Source: Sulfolobus islandicus Y.N.15.51 (GTDB taxonomy: Archaea > Thermoproteota > Thermoprotei_A > Sulfolobales > Sulfolobaceae). From it: DNA of 64,000 nucleotides. This document shows positions 1 through 9,156 of the stretch, piece after piece. The stretch spans positions 1,948,501-2,012,500 of the forward strand of contig NC_012623.1 of the NCBI RefSeq assembly GCF_000022485.1, in the 5' to 3' direction. Both the position numbers and the translations under genes were made by a program. Position 1 is the first letter of the stretch; every line of letters starts with the position of its first letter. Below the pieces are notes generated by a model, which did not search any database, was not told the DNA's origin, and saw nothing but the letters and a program-made list of their open reading frames with translations.

Positions 1-9
1 CTCATCGTC

Positions 10-788
10 ATGATGATATGGCAATGCTCCTACAGAGATGTAGAAGCATACTATTACACGGACATTGTAGTAAGATGGTTTCTAGGAGAACGCAAGTCAA
101 AATCCGAAAACCACAGAAGGGCAAAGAAACTTAGGGGAGAAATAAAGAAAGCATTCAAGGAATACGCAAAAGAACTTGAGGAAAAGCTAAGCAAACTAGA
201 AAACTACTTGCCAAGTAGTGCCTTATACGGCAAAGTTAACAAACTCTGGGCAATAGATTCCAACATAATCGAAGTACCCTTCGGAAAGAGAAACAAGGAG
301 ACATTAAAGAAAAAGCTAGAACTCAACTTGAGACAAGGAAAGTTTAGGGAAGCAGCAAACTTAATTTACTACTATATGAGGGCTAAGATTCATCGTAGAT
401 TTAAGGGTGAGTTTGCGAAGAAGAGGGTAGGAGTTTCTTCGGCTTCAAGGTTTTATATGCTATTTCCCCAACCATGATTCTTCACGCAATTCAAGTTGAG
501 TTTGCAAACTTTCCCGATAATAAGGTTGGTTTTGGTATGAGTGGTTATAAGGTTGTTGATAGGGGTTTCTTGGGAATGCCCTCAACTTGGATAATTGGTT
601 TTTCTAGTTTTAGACGTTATGTTGAATTCTTTGGTATTTTCTTGAAGAGGTATTGGAGACCTTACGCTATTAACAAGGATATGGTTGAGGTTTTTGTTTA
701 CGTTATTGGAATAATTTACAATTCCTTGATTTACACTTCCGTGTTAGCAAAAGTTCCGCAAGAGGAATTTGTCAAACTCTCTAGTTAA
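10..788 (+). pseudogene. transposase-like remnant in two overlapping frames
   Basis: Two reading frames, 10-477 (155 codons) and 474-788 (104 codons), overlap as ATGA at 474-477. Neither gives a confident family hit by eye. The first has a basic, helical N-terminal half and an AIDSNIIEVP string that could hold the first Asp of a DDE transposase. The second ends in hydrophobic and RRY/KRYWRP-type segments such as close some IS5/IS4-like transposases. A long inverted repeat sits over the stop codon. I infer a truncated or frameshifted insertion-sequence gene whose 5' part may lie before the window. It could instead be an unrelated two-gene unit. Confidence 0.4.
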
Positions 789-810
789 CCCTAGGCTAGG
801 GTTAACTAGA
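780..810. repeat. perfect 14-bp inverted repeat, 3-nt loop
   Basis: Arms 780-793 and 797-810 (TCTAGTTAACCCTA and its complement) are separated by GGC and include the stop codon of the preceding ORF. It could be a terminator-like hairpin or the end of the insertion-sequence remnant. Confidence 0.7.
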
Positions 811-893
811 ATAATATGGGGTATGTTTGAAATTCATTTTTTCTCAACTATAAGTTATTTTATATTACAATAAAATATTAATCTTCCCTCATA

Positions 894-1883
894 TTGAAAG
901 ATATAATTGACTTCTATTCTCAACTAGTTATAATATTGTTTTTCTATCACATTATATTTATTGAATTATTTGCATTCTGGACACTCTCTCAAGGCCTCTT
1001 TCTAGTGTTGTCAGCAATTTTAGGGTATTTCCTTCACAATAGGTTATCCGTGAGAATAGTAAGTTTTGTAAACAACTGGATAAACTTACCTTTGATATTT
1101 CTCGTCACATATCTTCAGAGGGGTTTTGAGGTAAGTGACGCTAAGATTTTCCTAACCTCTGTAATTTATAATTTCTTAATGTTTGCGATAGTTTTATACT
1201 TAACCAGAGAAATCGAACCATTTAGTAGAGGGTCTGTTTTAATAAACTCAATCTTCATGAATACAATTAATTTACCTTTCTCAATACTCCTAGCGTTTAG
1301 GGGGAATTATGAAATCTCTGCAACGGTTGCAGTGGCGATGGCTACATTAAGGCTACCGATAGTGATGATAATTTTTACGTATTTAAACAAGGGTATAAGC
1401 GTGATACACAATACTACAAATAATTCAATAATAAGAACAAATCTTTCAAGATATCTCCCTGTAATAACTTTTCTAATAGGTGGTAGTTTACATTATGTTG
1501 TAGGCTCAGTTATAAACGTTGACATCGTTAATACAATAAATTTGATTCTCATCTTAATAGTACTTTATGAATTCGGTTATCAAATAAGAAGAGTAATTGG
1601 TGAAATGAGGATTAAAGATGTTACGTCAAAGCCTTACATGATAATTTATATATCAAGAATTCTTATTAGCCCAATCCTAATATTTCTTATCTTAATTTCT
1701 CTAGGTATCACTTCCAAGATAATTATCGAGCAAGTTATGGTAACAGCGATTATGGCTCCAGCAATAACAAACGTGGTTTGGGCTAGAGTTTATGGTTTTG
1801 GCACAGAAATCATAGTGAAATCCACCTTAATATTAACACCTATTAGTACAATAATTGCTATAATATTTCTTATATTATATTAA
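894..1883 (+). CDS. AEC-type (auxin efflux carrier/malonate) permease
   Basis: 329 residues, almost entirely hydrophobic, with about ten predicted membrane segments in two halves and a short charged link (RRVIGEMRIKDVTSKP) in the middle. The first half carries an N-x-x-x-LPFSILLAF-type stretch and the second an APAITNVVWAR stretch, in the places where AEC-family carriers have their conserved Asn/Pro motifs. This suggests a secondary transporter for an organic anion in the cytoplasmic membrane; the substrate cannot be read. The chosen start is a TTG about 25 bases behind the AT-rich TATTTTATATTAC, which fits leaderless transcription. It is a monocistronic unit. Another 10-TM secondary carrier family remains possible. 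Confidence 0.55.
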   Translation: MKDIIDFYSQLVIILFFYHIIFIELFAFWTLSQGLFLVLSAILGYFLHNRLSVRIVSFVNNWINLPLIFLVTYLQRGFEVSDAKIFLTSVIYNFLMFAIVLYLTREIEPFSRGSVLINSIFMNTINLPFSILLAFRGNYEISATVAVAMATLRLPIVMIIFTYLNKGISVIHNTTNNSIIRTNLSRYLPVITFLIGGSLHYVVGSVINVDIVNTINLILILIVLYEFGYQIRRVIGEMRIKDVTSKPYMIIYISRILISPILIFLILISLGITSKIIIEQVMVTAIMAPAITNVVWARVYGFGTEIIVKSTLILTPISTIIAIIFLILY

Positions 1884-2063
1884 TTTAAAAATCATAATAT
1901 TTGAGATCGGTAGAAATGTATAAATTCCCAACAATATATATCTACCTATCGAAAAAGACTCTATATAGCTTATCGATAAACTTTCTATAAAAATTAAAAA
2001 TAAGTCGAAAACTAAACCGGAAAAGATTTAAATAGACATATTAAGAAGTTGTGATGACCATGA

Positions 2064-2915
2064 ATGTACAGCACAGAATTGACATTAAATTCCCCTAGTT
2101 GGATCGTGAGAAAATTCCTTATGGATCCTCTGTTTATTAGTGGAGTTAGTGGACATATTTCCATTTTAAAATTTAAGGATAAACAAAAGGATGAGTATAT
2201 CATGGGAGATAGAATTAGGGAATTATCAGCACCCACAGACGAGTTCATAGCTCTGTACATATTATTGAGAACCAATAAAGACTTCAAATACACTGAGGGG
2301 ATTTTCAATGGGCCGAAAGTTACCATGGAAAGCATAAAATATTCTGGTATGTCTGATGATGGAAAATTGGAGTTTACAATAGAATTTATGCCAAAAAGTT
2401 TAGGAGATACTCAGACAAGGCTATACGTTGCGACGAATGTAAAGTATAACGATTCGCTATTAGATAAAATGTTAGGAAAGTCAGCCGTTGATTTCGCAAA
2501 GCATATAGTAGAAGACCATTTCGCAACTTACGTAAGAGTATATTTCCCATCATTATATGGAGACATTATTAGGAGTTTAACTAATAAAGAAACTGATAAA
2601 GAAAAAACGACACAAGGATTATCGCTAACACCATTATTTGAGTTCAGTGGAGATGCTACTAGTATATTAAGTAAGATTAACGAGATGGTATCTCAGCTAG
2701 ATTTAGGTCTCATTAAGGTAAACTTTGGTAAAGTAAATTGTAACATTATAGTTCAAAATAAGGACATGAAAAGGGCGATTTGCAGATCCGATAGTAATGT
2801 AAAAGCGAGTTTTGAGGCATTATCTCTGATAATTTCCGCCAAAGGACAAGGTAAGATGGAAGTGTATTCAGTGAAGATGGAGGATCTAATTGATACCTTG
2901 TATACATTAGCTTAA
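2064..2915 (+). CDS. conserved hypothetical protein (START/SRPBCC-like fold possible)
   Basis: 283 residues, soluble, no signal peptide or membrane segment. The N-terminal part (MYSTELTLNSPSWIVRKFL, then alternating beta-like stretches) recalls ligand-binding SRPBCC domains, but no diagnostic motif is visible, so function is unassigned. A TATA-like TTTAAATA near 2027-2034 lies about 30 bases before the ATG, so the transcript is probably leaderless. A nearby earlier ATG (2054) is in another frame and stops after 14 codons. The gene stands alone between the permease and the IS110 element, and its length and codon use look normal for the host. Confidence 0.5.
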   Translation: MYSTELTLNSPSWIVRKFLMDPLFISGVSGHISILKFKDKQKDEYIMGDRIRELSAPTDEFIALYILLRTNKDFKYTEGIFNGPKVTMESIKYSGMSDDGKLEFTIEFMPKSLGDTQTRLYVATNVKYNDSLLDKMLGKSAVDFAKHIVEDHFATYVRVYFPSLYGDIIRSLTNKETDKEKTTQGLSLTPLFEFSGDATSILSKINEMVSQLDLGLIKVNFGKVNCNIIVQNKDMKRAICRSDSNVKASFEALSLIISAKGQGKMEVYSVKMEDLIDTLYTLA

Positions 2916-2936
2916 TGCTTTACAAAAATTGGAGGT

Positions 2937-2980
2937 TAAGGGGCGGAAAGCCTCGCCAGCGGGGATGGATAGCCCCCTTA
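2937..2980. other. GC-rich nested hairpin
   Basis: An outer helix TAAGGGGC (2937-2944) with GCCCCCTTA (2972-2980, one bulged C) encloses an inner hairpin CCTCG/CGGGG (2951-2964) with a CCAG loop. It stands out from AT-rich flanks and lies between a gene end and the TATA-like TATATTTAAATA (2980-2991). It may be a terminator, an RNA remnant or an insertion-sequence end; no function is assigned. Confidence 0.45.
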
Positions 2981-3044
2981 TATTTAAATAATCCTTTTTT
3001 CTGAAATTCTTTTAGTGATGTTAATGATGCTCCTTATATAAAAC

Positions 3045-3188
3045 ATATTAGTCAGATCTGAGTAATACAGATCTGACTGGGGTGTAGGCCGTGACGCTCC
3101 TTGGGCTTAAAGCCCGATGGGGAGCTTGGCCTCCTCCAATTCGGACCGGAAGTTGGGCAAAAAGCCCGAATAAAACATAAGGGTGAGT
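3045..3188 (+). ncRNA. predicted IS110 bridge RNA (copy A)
   Basis: The leader folds into three parts. A 5' stem-loop has arms 3050-3060 and 3068-3078 with an AGTAATA loop. A first guide hairpin has helices GGCC/GGCC (3087-3090, 3128-3131), GCTCC/GGAGC (3096-3100, 3121-3125) and GGGC/GCCC (3103-3115). A second hairpin starts with ATTCGG/CCGAAT (3139-3144, 3166-3171). TGACGCTCC (3092-3100) matches the left target flank 3025-3033 in 8 of 9 bases; TGGGGAGC (3118-3125) is the exact complement of the right junction 4211-4218. ACCGGAAG (3145-3152) is identical to the right end (4204-4211), and ATAAGG (3177-3182) is the complement of the left junction (3032-3037). This is the order of target and donor guides known from the IS621 bridge RNA. 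Confidence 0.75.
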
Positions 3189-3192
3189 ATAC

Positions 3193-4138
3193 ATGGAGGC
3201 CCCAGTTGCAGGAATAGATGTATCAAAAGATAAATTAATCGTGTATTTTCAAGGTAAACTCTACGAGTTTACTAATGATAGGCAAGGGTTTGAGGAGATA
3301 AGGAAGATCTTGCCTAGTGGTTGCAAAGTGGGTATTGAGAGTACTGGAGTTTACCACGTTAACCTAGCAAAGTACTTGATGGGCGAGTATGATGTTAGGA
3401 TCATTAATCCCTTCATACTCAAGAAGTTCAAGGATTTTAGGGGTAAGAAGAGTGATAAGAATGATGCTAAAAAGCTAGCAGAAATAGTTGTAAGTATGGG
3501 TAGTGGGTTTACAACAAGTGATGCTAGGGAGTTGACTAGCCAGTGGGATTTTGTTACTAGGAGTATTGCTAGGGTTAAGAATAGGTTGAGGAGGGATTTG
3601 GTACTTTTAGGCTATAGGGATAGTTTGTCTAAGAAAAACTTGGAGGAGGTTTTGAGGGGTGGGGATAGTGTTGTCTTGGCTGAGGTTTCTTTTGGAGGAG
3701 CTTGAGAGGCTTAAAACTAGGAAGAGGGAGATTGAGAAGGAGCTTGAGGATTTTGTTCCCAAGGATAGTTTGATTTTCACTATTCCTGGTATTGGTAAAA
3801 CCTTGGGTTGTATTATTTTGGCTAGGGTTGGTGATGTTAGGCGTTTTAGTGATAAGAAGAGGTTTGTTGCTTATTGTGGTCTTGACCCAGTTGTTGAGTC
3901 TAGTGGTAAGAGTGTTGTCTCAAGGGGTATATCCAAGAGGGGTGACGCTGTTTTGAGGAGGGCTTTCTATCTTGCAGCTTTGACTGCCATCAAGGTTAAT
4001 CCTGTTATCAAGCGTTTTTATGAGGAGCACAAGGGTAGGTTAAAGGGTAAGAAGTTGATTACTGCTTGTGCAAGGAAATTGGCTGTTATTACTTGGGCTG
4101 TGCTGTATTATAATAAGCCCTTTGATGCTAGTGAGTAA
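3193..4138 (+). pseudogene. IS110 transposase (DEDD recombinase), frameshifted
   Basis: The N-terminal RuvC-like part (3193-3705) shows GIDVSK with the first Asp, IESTGVY with the Glu and KSDKNDAKK with two Asp. The C-terminal part (from about 3690, frame of 3659-4138) shows PGIGKTLG and GLDPVVESSGKSVVSRGISKRG, the Tnp20 region that carries the catalytic Ser. The two frames overlap at 3659-3705; an intact copy would be about 310 codons, so one indel near 3690 separates the domains. A mutation is more likely than programmed frameshifting, though I cannot exclude the latter. The start ATG follows the bridge-RNA region directly. Confidence 0.85.
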
Positions 4139-4429
4139 AGCAGGTTTCATCACTTGCGTAAGTAGTGTGGACTATGCTCGATTTTTCATGGAAAGGTTTT
4201 TATACCGGAAGCTCCCCAGCTCGATTGAGGGCTTAATGGGACTGTGGGAGGAGTATCTAGTATCTCTTCCCTTTAAGGGACTAGACGTTATGGATGAAAG
4301 TCCCCTATTCGAATGGGAGTGGATCTCTGATCCACTCGACTGCCCACCAGATGAGAGATGTAATCCCAAATCTTTAAATACGATCCAAATCTGTTATGAC
4401 TAAAATTCATAATAAATAGGAAATAAAAA

Positions 4430-5929
4430 TTATCTTCTCCTTAATGCTAATATCGCTACAACTACTATAAATACTATCGCAATAATTATGGGAAGAAGTA
4501 GATTACTGGAGATACTAAATGACTGAGAAGATGGTTGATATCCATATACTATGTAATAAGTCATTGAAGGATCGTCAAACACCACAATCTTTCCGTTATA
4601 GATAAAATAATTATTTGGATTCAATTCAACCATTCCATTACTACCTTGTTTAAAAACGGCAAACGTCTCATTCTTTGCCATACTAACGTTAAATATCACG
4701 TAATTTGAACTATTGTTAATGTTAACGATCTGTGTAGTATAGGTTTTTCCTCCTAAAGTAATATTTGAAACTGTAACACTAGGCTCTACTTGGCTTACAT
4801 ACTCGTAAGATCCATTAGGGAATATGGTAATATATGCTCCACTGGATGTAGTATTAACGTAAATTAGGGTTGTTGGGCCAAATACCATAACCTTGTGGTA
4901 TAAGTTAACAGTTGCAGTACTCTCTACTCCTTGATCAGTAATAACTACAACTGCAGGATTTCCGTTGACTAAGACAGTAGTAGCTACTGAGGCTTTAGCG
5001 TACTCTGCATTTGGATTAATAACAATTTTTATTCTAGAATTTAAACTATTATACGTTATGTTTAATATAAAACCTTGATGAGTAAAGTAGATTGAGGAGA
5101 AAGTATTATCCAGAGATCCTACAACACTACCATTTACACCAAAGAATTCAATATCAGTGAACTCCACAATACCTTGTAAATTCGTAAGCTCAGTAGCCAA
5201 AAGTCCACTGGCTTTACTACTCCATATCATTGCGGGAACGTAGGTCCCATTATAATAGGCTATTGAAGTATTGTAAGGTGCTTGAGCCCTTATCCCTTCA
5301 TAATTGAACTCCATCTTACTATACCTCTGCGGTTGTGTTCCTTGTATAGTTAAAGTAAGCTGATATTCTCCAGTCATCGTTAAGTTAACCTTATGTAATA
5401 ATAGCGTTAACGCCTTATGATACGTTGTTTGAGTGTGTGATATTGTAAATGTTATATTGGCGAAATTACTACCATTTAGGAACTGTAATACTAGAGTTGC
5501 AGTATTGTTAAAATACGTCAGTCCCTTCACCGTGGTTGTAGTATTTGTAAAACCAGCCCATACTACCTCTTCTATTAACCTTGGTTCAATTAGTAACACT
5601 CTAGCTAATTGCGGTATTTGTGATGTAATACTTATACTGAACGGGCTTACATTTACGCTTACTTTTCCCGTATAATTAGTTAAGGGACCTACATTTACAT
5701 TAAATGAGTTACTATTGTATTTTATTGTCCTCTCGTCATTGGTTGAGGACGTTGTAGTGTTATAAAAACTTGACGAGTATTTGTACGTTATATGAGATGG
5801 GGTAATCTGGAGTGTTGATGAATATTGTTGATACATTACGTAGAGTGAAGGTGATGAAGAGTTAGCAGCAAGAGCAAGTGTTGGTAGGGAAAGGAGTATA
5901 GGAATTAAGAGTAACATTTTAGGTCTCAT
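4430..5929 (-). CDS. secreted, C-terminally anchored surface protein
   Basis: 499 residues. The N-terminus has a signal peptide (MRPKMLLLIPILLSLPTLALAA), the long extracellular part is rich in Ser, Thr, Asn and Tyr with more than 20 N-x-S/T sites, and the C-terminus is one membrane helix followed by RRR (about residues 475-499). This is the build of an archaeal cell-surface glycoprotein exposed outside and anchored by its tail. No catalytic motif is visible; it may be a small S-layer-associated protein or a binding protein. The next minus-strand gene upstream, a DUF973 membrane protein, ends about 130 bases away, so co-transcription is possible but not shown. Confidence 0.65.
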   Translation of the reverse strand: MRPKMLLLIPILLSLPTLALAANSSSPSLYVMYQQYSSTLQITPSHITYKYSSSFYNTTTSSTNDERTIKYNSNSFNVNVGPLTNYTGKVSVNVSPFSISITSQIPQLARVLLIEPRLIEEVVWAGFTNTTTTVKGLTYFNNTATLVLQFLNGSNFANITFTISHTQTTYHKALTLLLHKVNLTMTGEYQLTLTIQGTQPQRYSKMEFNYEGIRAQAPYNTSIAYYNGTYVPAMIWSSKASGLLATELTNLQGIVEFTDIEFFGVNGSVVGSLDNTFSSIYFTHQGFILNITYNSLNSRIKIVINPNAEYAKASVATTVLVNGNPAVVVITDQGVESTATVNLYHKVMVFGPTTLIYVNTTSSGAYITIFPNGSYEYVSQVEPSVTVSNITLGGKTYTTQIVNINNSSNYVIFNVSMAKNETFAVFKQGSNGMVELNPNNYFIYNGKIVVFDDPSMTYYIVYGYQPSSQSFSISSNLLLPIIIAIVFIVVVAILALRRR

Positions 5930-6057
5930 GGCTATAGCAATTTCATGTGCTGATTTAATAAGCTTTATCCAAATATCATATTGAAAGAGATTGGCTAAAG
6001 GGATTTGTATCAGGAATTCATTACGTAAAAAATTAAAAATTCCACTTATTTATTAAA

Positions 6058-6951
6058 TTATGGTTGATAAACGGCTGTTGTAGATATGTTAATTATATTC
6101 CCTCCAATGTTTATCGTTAGTGTTATAATGTAAGTAGTATTTGGAGCTAATGATTGAACGTTTCCAAAGAATATTGTTACCTCATTATTACCGATTTGCA
6201 ATACAGTAGGATTTATTGCACTTGACATAATATTCGCACCCTCAATTTTCGCAGATATAATGCTAGCTGGGGTTGATGAGTATAATGTAATATAAGCATA
6301 GCCATTATTCCTTATAGTCCCTTGACCCACTTGATAAACTTGGGGAACTAAAGGTTGCTGTGCAACAGTTGGTAACGGTCTTACTTTACCTAGACCTACA
6401 TATGCCAAAATAAAGCCGACGAAATTAATAAGATCTATGGGTATTACTATTAATATCCCACCAATCTTAACTAATCCCTCATTATATATTTCACCAACCT
6501 TGTAAAACCCTATACCAATTAATATCCCACCAATCAGCGCTATTATTTCTCCTAAAATCAATATTGGGAATCCTATCAATACAATTGTAAGCAATGCTCC
6601 AATAATGATAATAATTAGTCCCACTAGATAGAGGGTAGTTCCAATTTCACCTATTCCTACATCTCTACCTAGGCTTTTCAAAATACCGAAACCACTCCTT
6701 ATTCTCAATATACCTATTAGCCCTATAATAGCGCCAATTAGTATTACTATAGCAATTCCTACTAAAAGGCCAATACCACTGGCGATTACTCCGCTAACGT
6801 TACCGCTCGCAGCGGAAAACATACCACCGAGCATACCTGCAGATATAATTACTAGAATTCCTATTGCGGCAAGTAACACGGCAAGTATCATAAAGAGGGA
6901 GCCGCTCCTTAATTTTCCTATTCCTTCCAATTCCGTATTCTGTTGTGACAT
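6058..6951 (-). CDS. DUF973-family membrane protein
   Basis: 297 residues. The start ELEGIGKLRSGSLFMI is the typical opening of Sulfolobus DUF973 proteins, followed by about five Ile/Gly-rich membrane helices up to about residue 190. A C-terminal soluble beta-rich domain of about 100 residues (from PLPTVAQQPLV) probably faces outward. The biochemical function of DUF973 is unknown. It starts just downstream of the large NapH-like gene on the same strand (22 bases between them), so the two are probably transcribed together. Ile codons are heavily used, as usual for this family. Confidence 0.75.
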   Translation of the reverse strand: MSQQNTELEGIGKLRSGSLFMILAVLLAAIGILVIISAGMLGGMFSAASGNVSGVIASGIGLLVGIAIVILIGAIIGLIGILRIRSGFGILKSLGRDVGIGEIGTTLYLVGLIIIIIGALLTIVLIGFPILILGEIIALIGGILIGIGFYKVGEIYNEGLVKIGGILIVIPIDLINFVGFILAYVGLGKVRPLPTVAQQPLVPQVYQVGQGTIRNNGYAYITLYSSTPASIISAKIEGANIMSSAINPTVLQIGNNEVTIFFGNVQSLAPNTTYIITLTINIGGNIINISTTAVYQP

Positions 6952-6973
6952 ATAAGATATTCTAATTACTAAT

Positions 6974-8860
6974 TTAAAAACTTTTACTTTCTCTATTTTT
7001 CAGAATAGTTACAACATTAACAATTTCAACATTGTCACAAGCATCGACACACCTAGCACATACAATACAACTTATCCTATTAGAATAACCTTTTTTCAAA
7101 ATATCGTTACTAATAGGTATCTTAACTGGGCAAGAAGTATCACATTCCTTACTAACGCATTCTTTGCAAGTGTTAACGTCTTTGGCCCTAATCTTAAACA
7201 ACACCTTGTTAAATATTCCATTGAAAGTGCCGAAACCACACCAGCCTTGCCTAGCACATGAATATATTCCAAAAATTGGAGTTAAAAAGTAAAAGAACCA
7301 CCATATGTAGTTTAACGTAAACATACCGTAAAAGTCTAAGGGATTAATAGGAAGCTTAATTTTCCCTAAACCCATCATCACGAAAAGGTAAAATGCGATG
7401 ATCAATGGCACGAGAAAAATCCACCTCAAATAGTCCCAAAACTTGCTGTTTTTCTTAGCTGAAAATTGTTCATAGAACACATTAGACCACATGTGAGCGG
7501 ACATACAAACAAGGTTACAATAAACACCCCTGCCAAATAATGTTGAAAATAATGCAATAACGACTAGGGAAATTACGAAAGGTGCTAAAGTCACGGGAAA
7601 TATCATACCACTCATTCCGAAAATATAATAGTTTGTATAGTAAGGGATCAAAACTACGAATATTGGTATCCCGGTTAGAATACCTAAAGTCCACGCCTTT
7701 AAATATCTTGTCTTAACTTTCTTAAACCTCTCATAAACTAAATAACTCATCTCAGCGCCCATCATTATTACGTAAAATGGGGCCATGGTAGTTGTCATTA
7801 TAGTCATGAATGGTACCATCACTAGTTTACCAAGTAAATTGTACTTCATTATTGTCATAGTAATCATTGTTAAAGGATTAATTGGGAATAACCACCAAAA
7901 CGGATTATTGAAAGGCGATCTCATCATATGTGAACCTATCATCATCTCGCAGTTCATCGTATTAACGAAGAGTGAGTTAGTCAGATTAAACCCTAATACA
8001 CTCTCTCCAAAACCCATTGCCAATTCCGTTAAGTTTACTAATACAAGGAAGAGGAAAGGTTTAGGTGAGATTTTCTTAGCAGGAACATTGTAAAATATCA
8101 AAAAGAAGTACCAAACCATTGACGCAATCATAGATAGGGTAAGGAAATATAAGTTGCTAAGTGAAGCAAAAAAGGTTAAACCGAGCATCATTAGGAGATT
8201 GAACAAGGATAGAGAGATCGCAACTAATTGTCCTTGAAATGTTAACATTCTCATTTCTGTTAAGTATAACAACACGATGTTTACTATCATAAAAAGTGAG
8301 GTCAAAATTGACATTATGAACTCAAGCATTCTATCCATCAAATAAAGGGAGGGCATGAAAGCCATGGAAATGGCAAATGTGGTTATAGCGAACTCCATAA
8401 TGCTTCTTCTCCTCAATATATAGAGGAAGAAAATCGCATCACCTAACATCATGGCACCATAGGCTGGATTATTAATCGCGGTAAGTAAAGGATTAGGTAA
8501 GGGAGTGAAGTAATTACCATAAAGATAACCCATTGCTAACTCATCGAAAACTATAACCGATGATAATAATAACCCATATTTCCAATTTCTATTAACGTTA
8601 ATACTATGGTCCTTTATTAGGAATGATATAAACAGAGGTATCAATACTAGAAGCATTCCAGATATGAAAAGTAATACATTAAGCTGAGCTAACGCTAAAC
8701 TTTCCAAACCCATCATCAATACTATCGAAAGAATTATTAACAAACCCTTAACCCTTACGTATTCTCTTCTTAAAATCAAACCAAATATCCAAAAATCAAT
8801 TGTCATCATTATAATAATGTAAACAAGAGAGAACAACTTGAGTATAGTCTCATATTCCAT
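6974..8860 (-). CDS. polytopic NapH/NosR-like iron-sulfur membrane protein
   Basis: 628 residues. About 12 membrane helices are followed by cysteine motifs: GRGVYCNLVC (about residue 450) and CARQGWCGFG (about 545), as in the cytoplasmic loops of NapH/NosR proteins, then a C-terminal ferredoxin-like part with CKECVSKECDTSCP and CIVCARCVDAC. It is likely a membrane electron-transfer protein moving electrons from the quinone pool or cytoplasm to a partner. The central helices are unusually rich in Met (NCEMMIGSHMM, MTIMTTTMAP), which may bind metal. It diverges from the sulfur reductase operon across a 275-base shared promoter region, which suggests a joint role. The NapH family normally has four to five helices, so this protein is much larger. 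Confidence 0.65.
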   Translation of the reverse strand: MEYETILKLFSLVYIIIMMTIDFWIFGLILRREYVRVKGLLIILSIVLMMGLESLALAQLNVLLFISGMLLVLIPLFISFLIKDHSINVNRNWKYGLLLSSVIVFDELAMGYLYGNYFTPLPNPLLTAINNPAYGAMMLGDAIFFLYILRRRSIMEFAITTFAISMAFMPSLYLMDRMLEFIMSILTSLFMIVNIVLLYLTEMRMLTFQGQLVAISLSLFNLLMMLGLTFFASLSNLYFLTLSMIASMVWYFFLIFYNVPAKKISPKPFLFLVLVNLTELAMGFGESVLGFNLTNSLFVNTMNCEMMIGSHMMRSPFNNPFWWLFPINPLTMITMTIMKYNLLGKLVMVPFMTIMTTTMAPFYVIMMGAEMSYLVYERFKKVKTRYLKAWTLGILTGIPIFVVLIPYYTNYYIFGMSGMIFPVTLAPFVISLVVIALFSTLFGRGVYCNLVCMSAHMWSNVFYEQFSAKKNSKFWDYLRWIFLVPLIIAFYLFVMMGLGKIKLPINPLDFYGMFTLNYIWWFFYFLTPIFGIYSCARQGWCGFGTFNGIFNKVLFKIRAKDVNTCKECVSKECDTSCPVKIPISNDILKKGYSNRISCIVCARCVDACDNVEIVNVVTILKNRESKSF

Positions 8861-9156
8861 ATGGTCTATTCAAGTTTCAAAAATTTAAGTTTTACTTGAA
8901 ATAACATTGGAAAAATAATATTATAGTACTATTTTTCACTTTTAAGCAATTTAGCATCAAAATAAATCTAATGTATGAATTAAATTTCCTACATTAATGA
9001 CGTCTGATCAATTTAATCTTTTATATGAAATTTAATTTATATGGATAATTCAATTTTTTAAGAATTTTCGATCTAATGGTCTTATTTAATTATTGTAATT
9101 ATCGTTTTTCTCATTTTTTCTAAAAATTTTTAAGTATGAACTACGATAGTAACATA
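8861..9156. promoter_or_regulatory. divergent promoter region of NapH-like gene and sre operon
   Basis: The region is very AT-rich with no ORF. On the plus strand, AAAAATTTTTAA at 9122-9133 resembles a TATA box; transcription would then begin near 9155-9158, at the ATG of 9157. On the minus strand the NapH-like gene starts at 8860 behind AAATTTAAGTTTTAC-like sequence. No clear operator was found. Confidence 0.45.

Larger units (their letters stand above)
3034..4215 (+). mobile_element. IS110-family element (ISC1190-like)
   Basis: About 1.18 kb: a 5' non-coding region of 160 bases, a frameshifted DEDD transposase and a 75-base right end. No terminal inverted repeats are present, as expected for IS110. 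The left junction is TGATGCTCC | TTATATAAAAC and the right junction ACCGGAAGCTCC | CCAGCTCG. The ends resemble those of the second IS110 element of this window: CC then (T)TATATA on the left and ACTATGCT...GAAAG...CC on the right. Naming as ISC1190 rests on size and remembered resemblance. The left boundary is certain to within one or two bases, the right to within about four. Confidence 0.8.
3015..4403 (+). pseudogene. small ORF split by the IS110 element
   Basis: If the IS110 element is removed at its CC core, the flanks join into one open frame of about 67 codons: a GTG/ATG start at 3015-3020, MLMML before the element, then PSSIEGLMGLWEEYL onward from about 4216 to the stop at 4401-4403. 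A TATA-like box (2980-2991) lies about 25-30 bases before the start, which fits a leaderless gene. The protein part is acidic, with DCPPDERC near its end. The 3' part also holds several hairpins (for example GAGTGGATC/GATCCACTC at 4317-4337), so an RNA function is an alternative. No family is recognised. Confidence 0.4.

Noticed and set aside
2012-2335. Minus-strand ORF of 107 codons
   Set aside because: A shadow of the plus-strand gene at 2064-2915, which has the better start, promoter and composition.
3659-3705. Programmed frameshift in the IS110 transposase
   Set aside because: IS110 transposases are single frames (copy B is intact); no slippery heptamer with pseudoknot was evident, so a mutation is more likely.
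4217-4380. RNase P-like strings (GATGAAAGTCC, AGATGAGAGATG) in a hairpin-rich stretch
   Set aside because: The stretch is too short, lacks the other conserved regions of archaeal RNase P RNA, and reads better as the 3' part of a small gene split by IS110.
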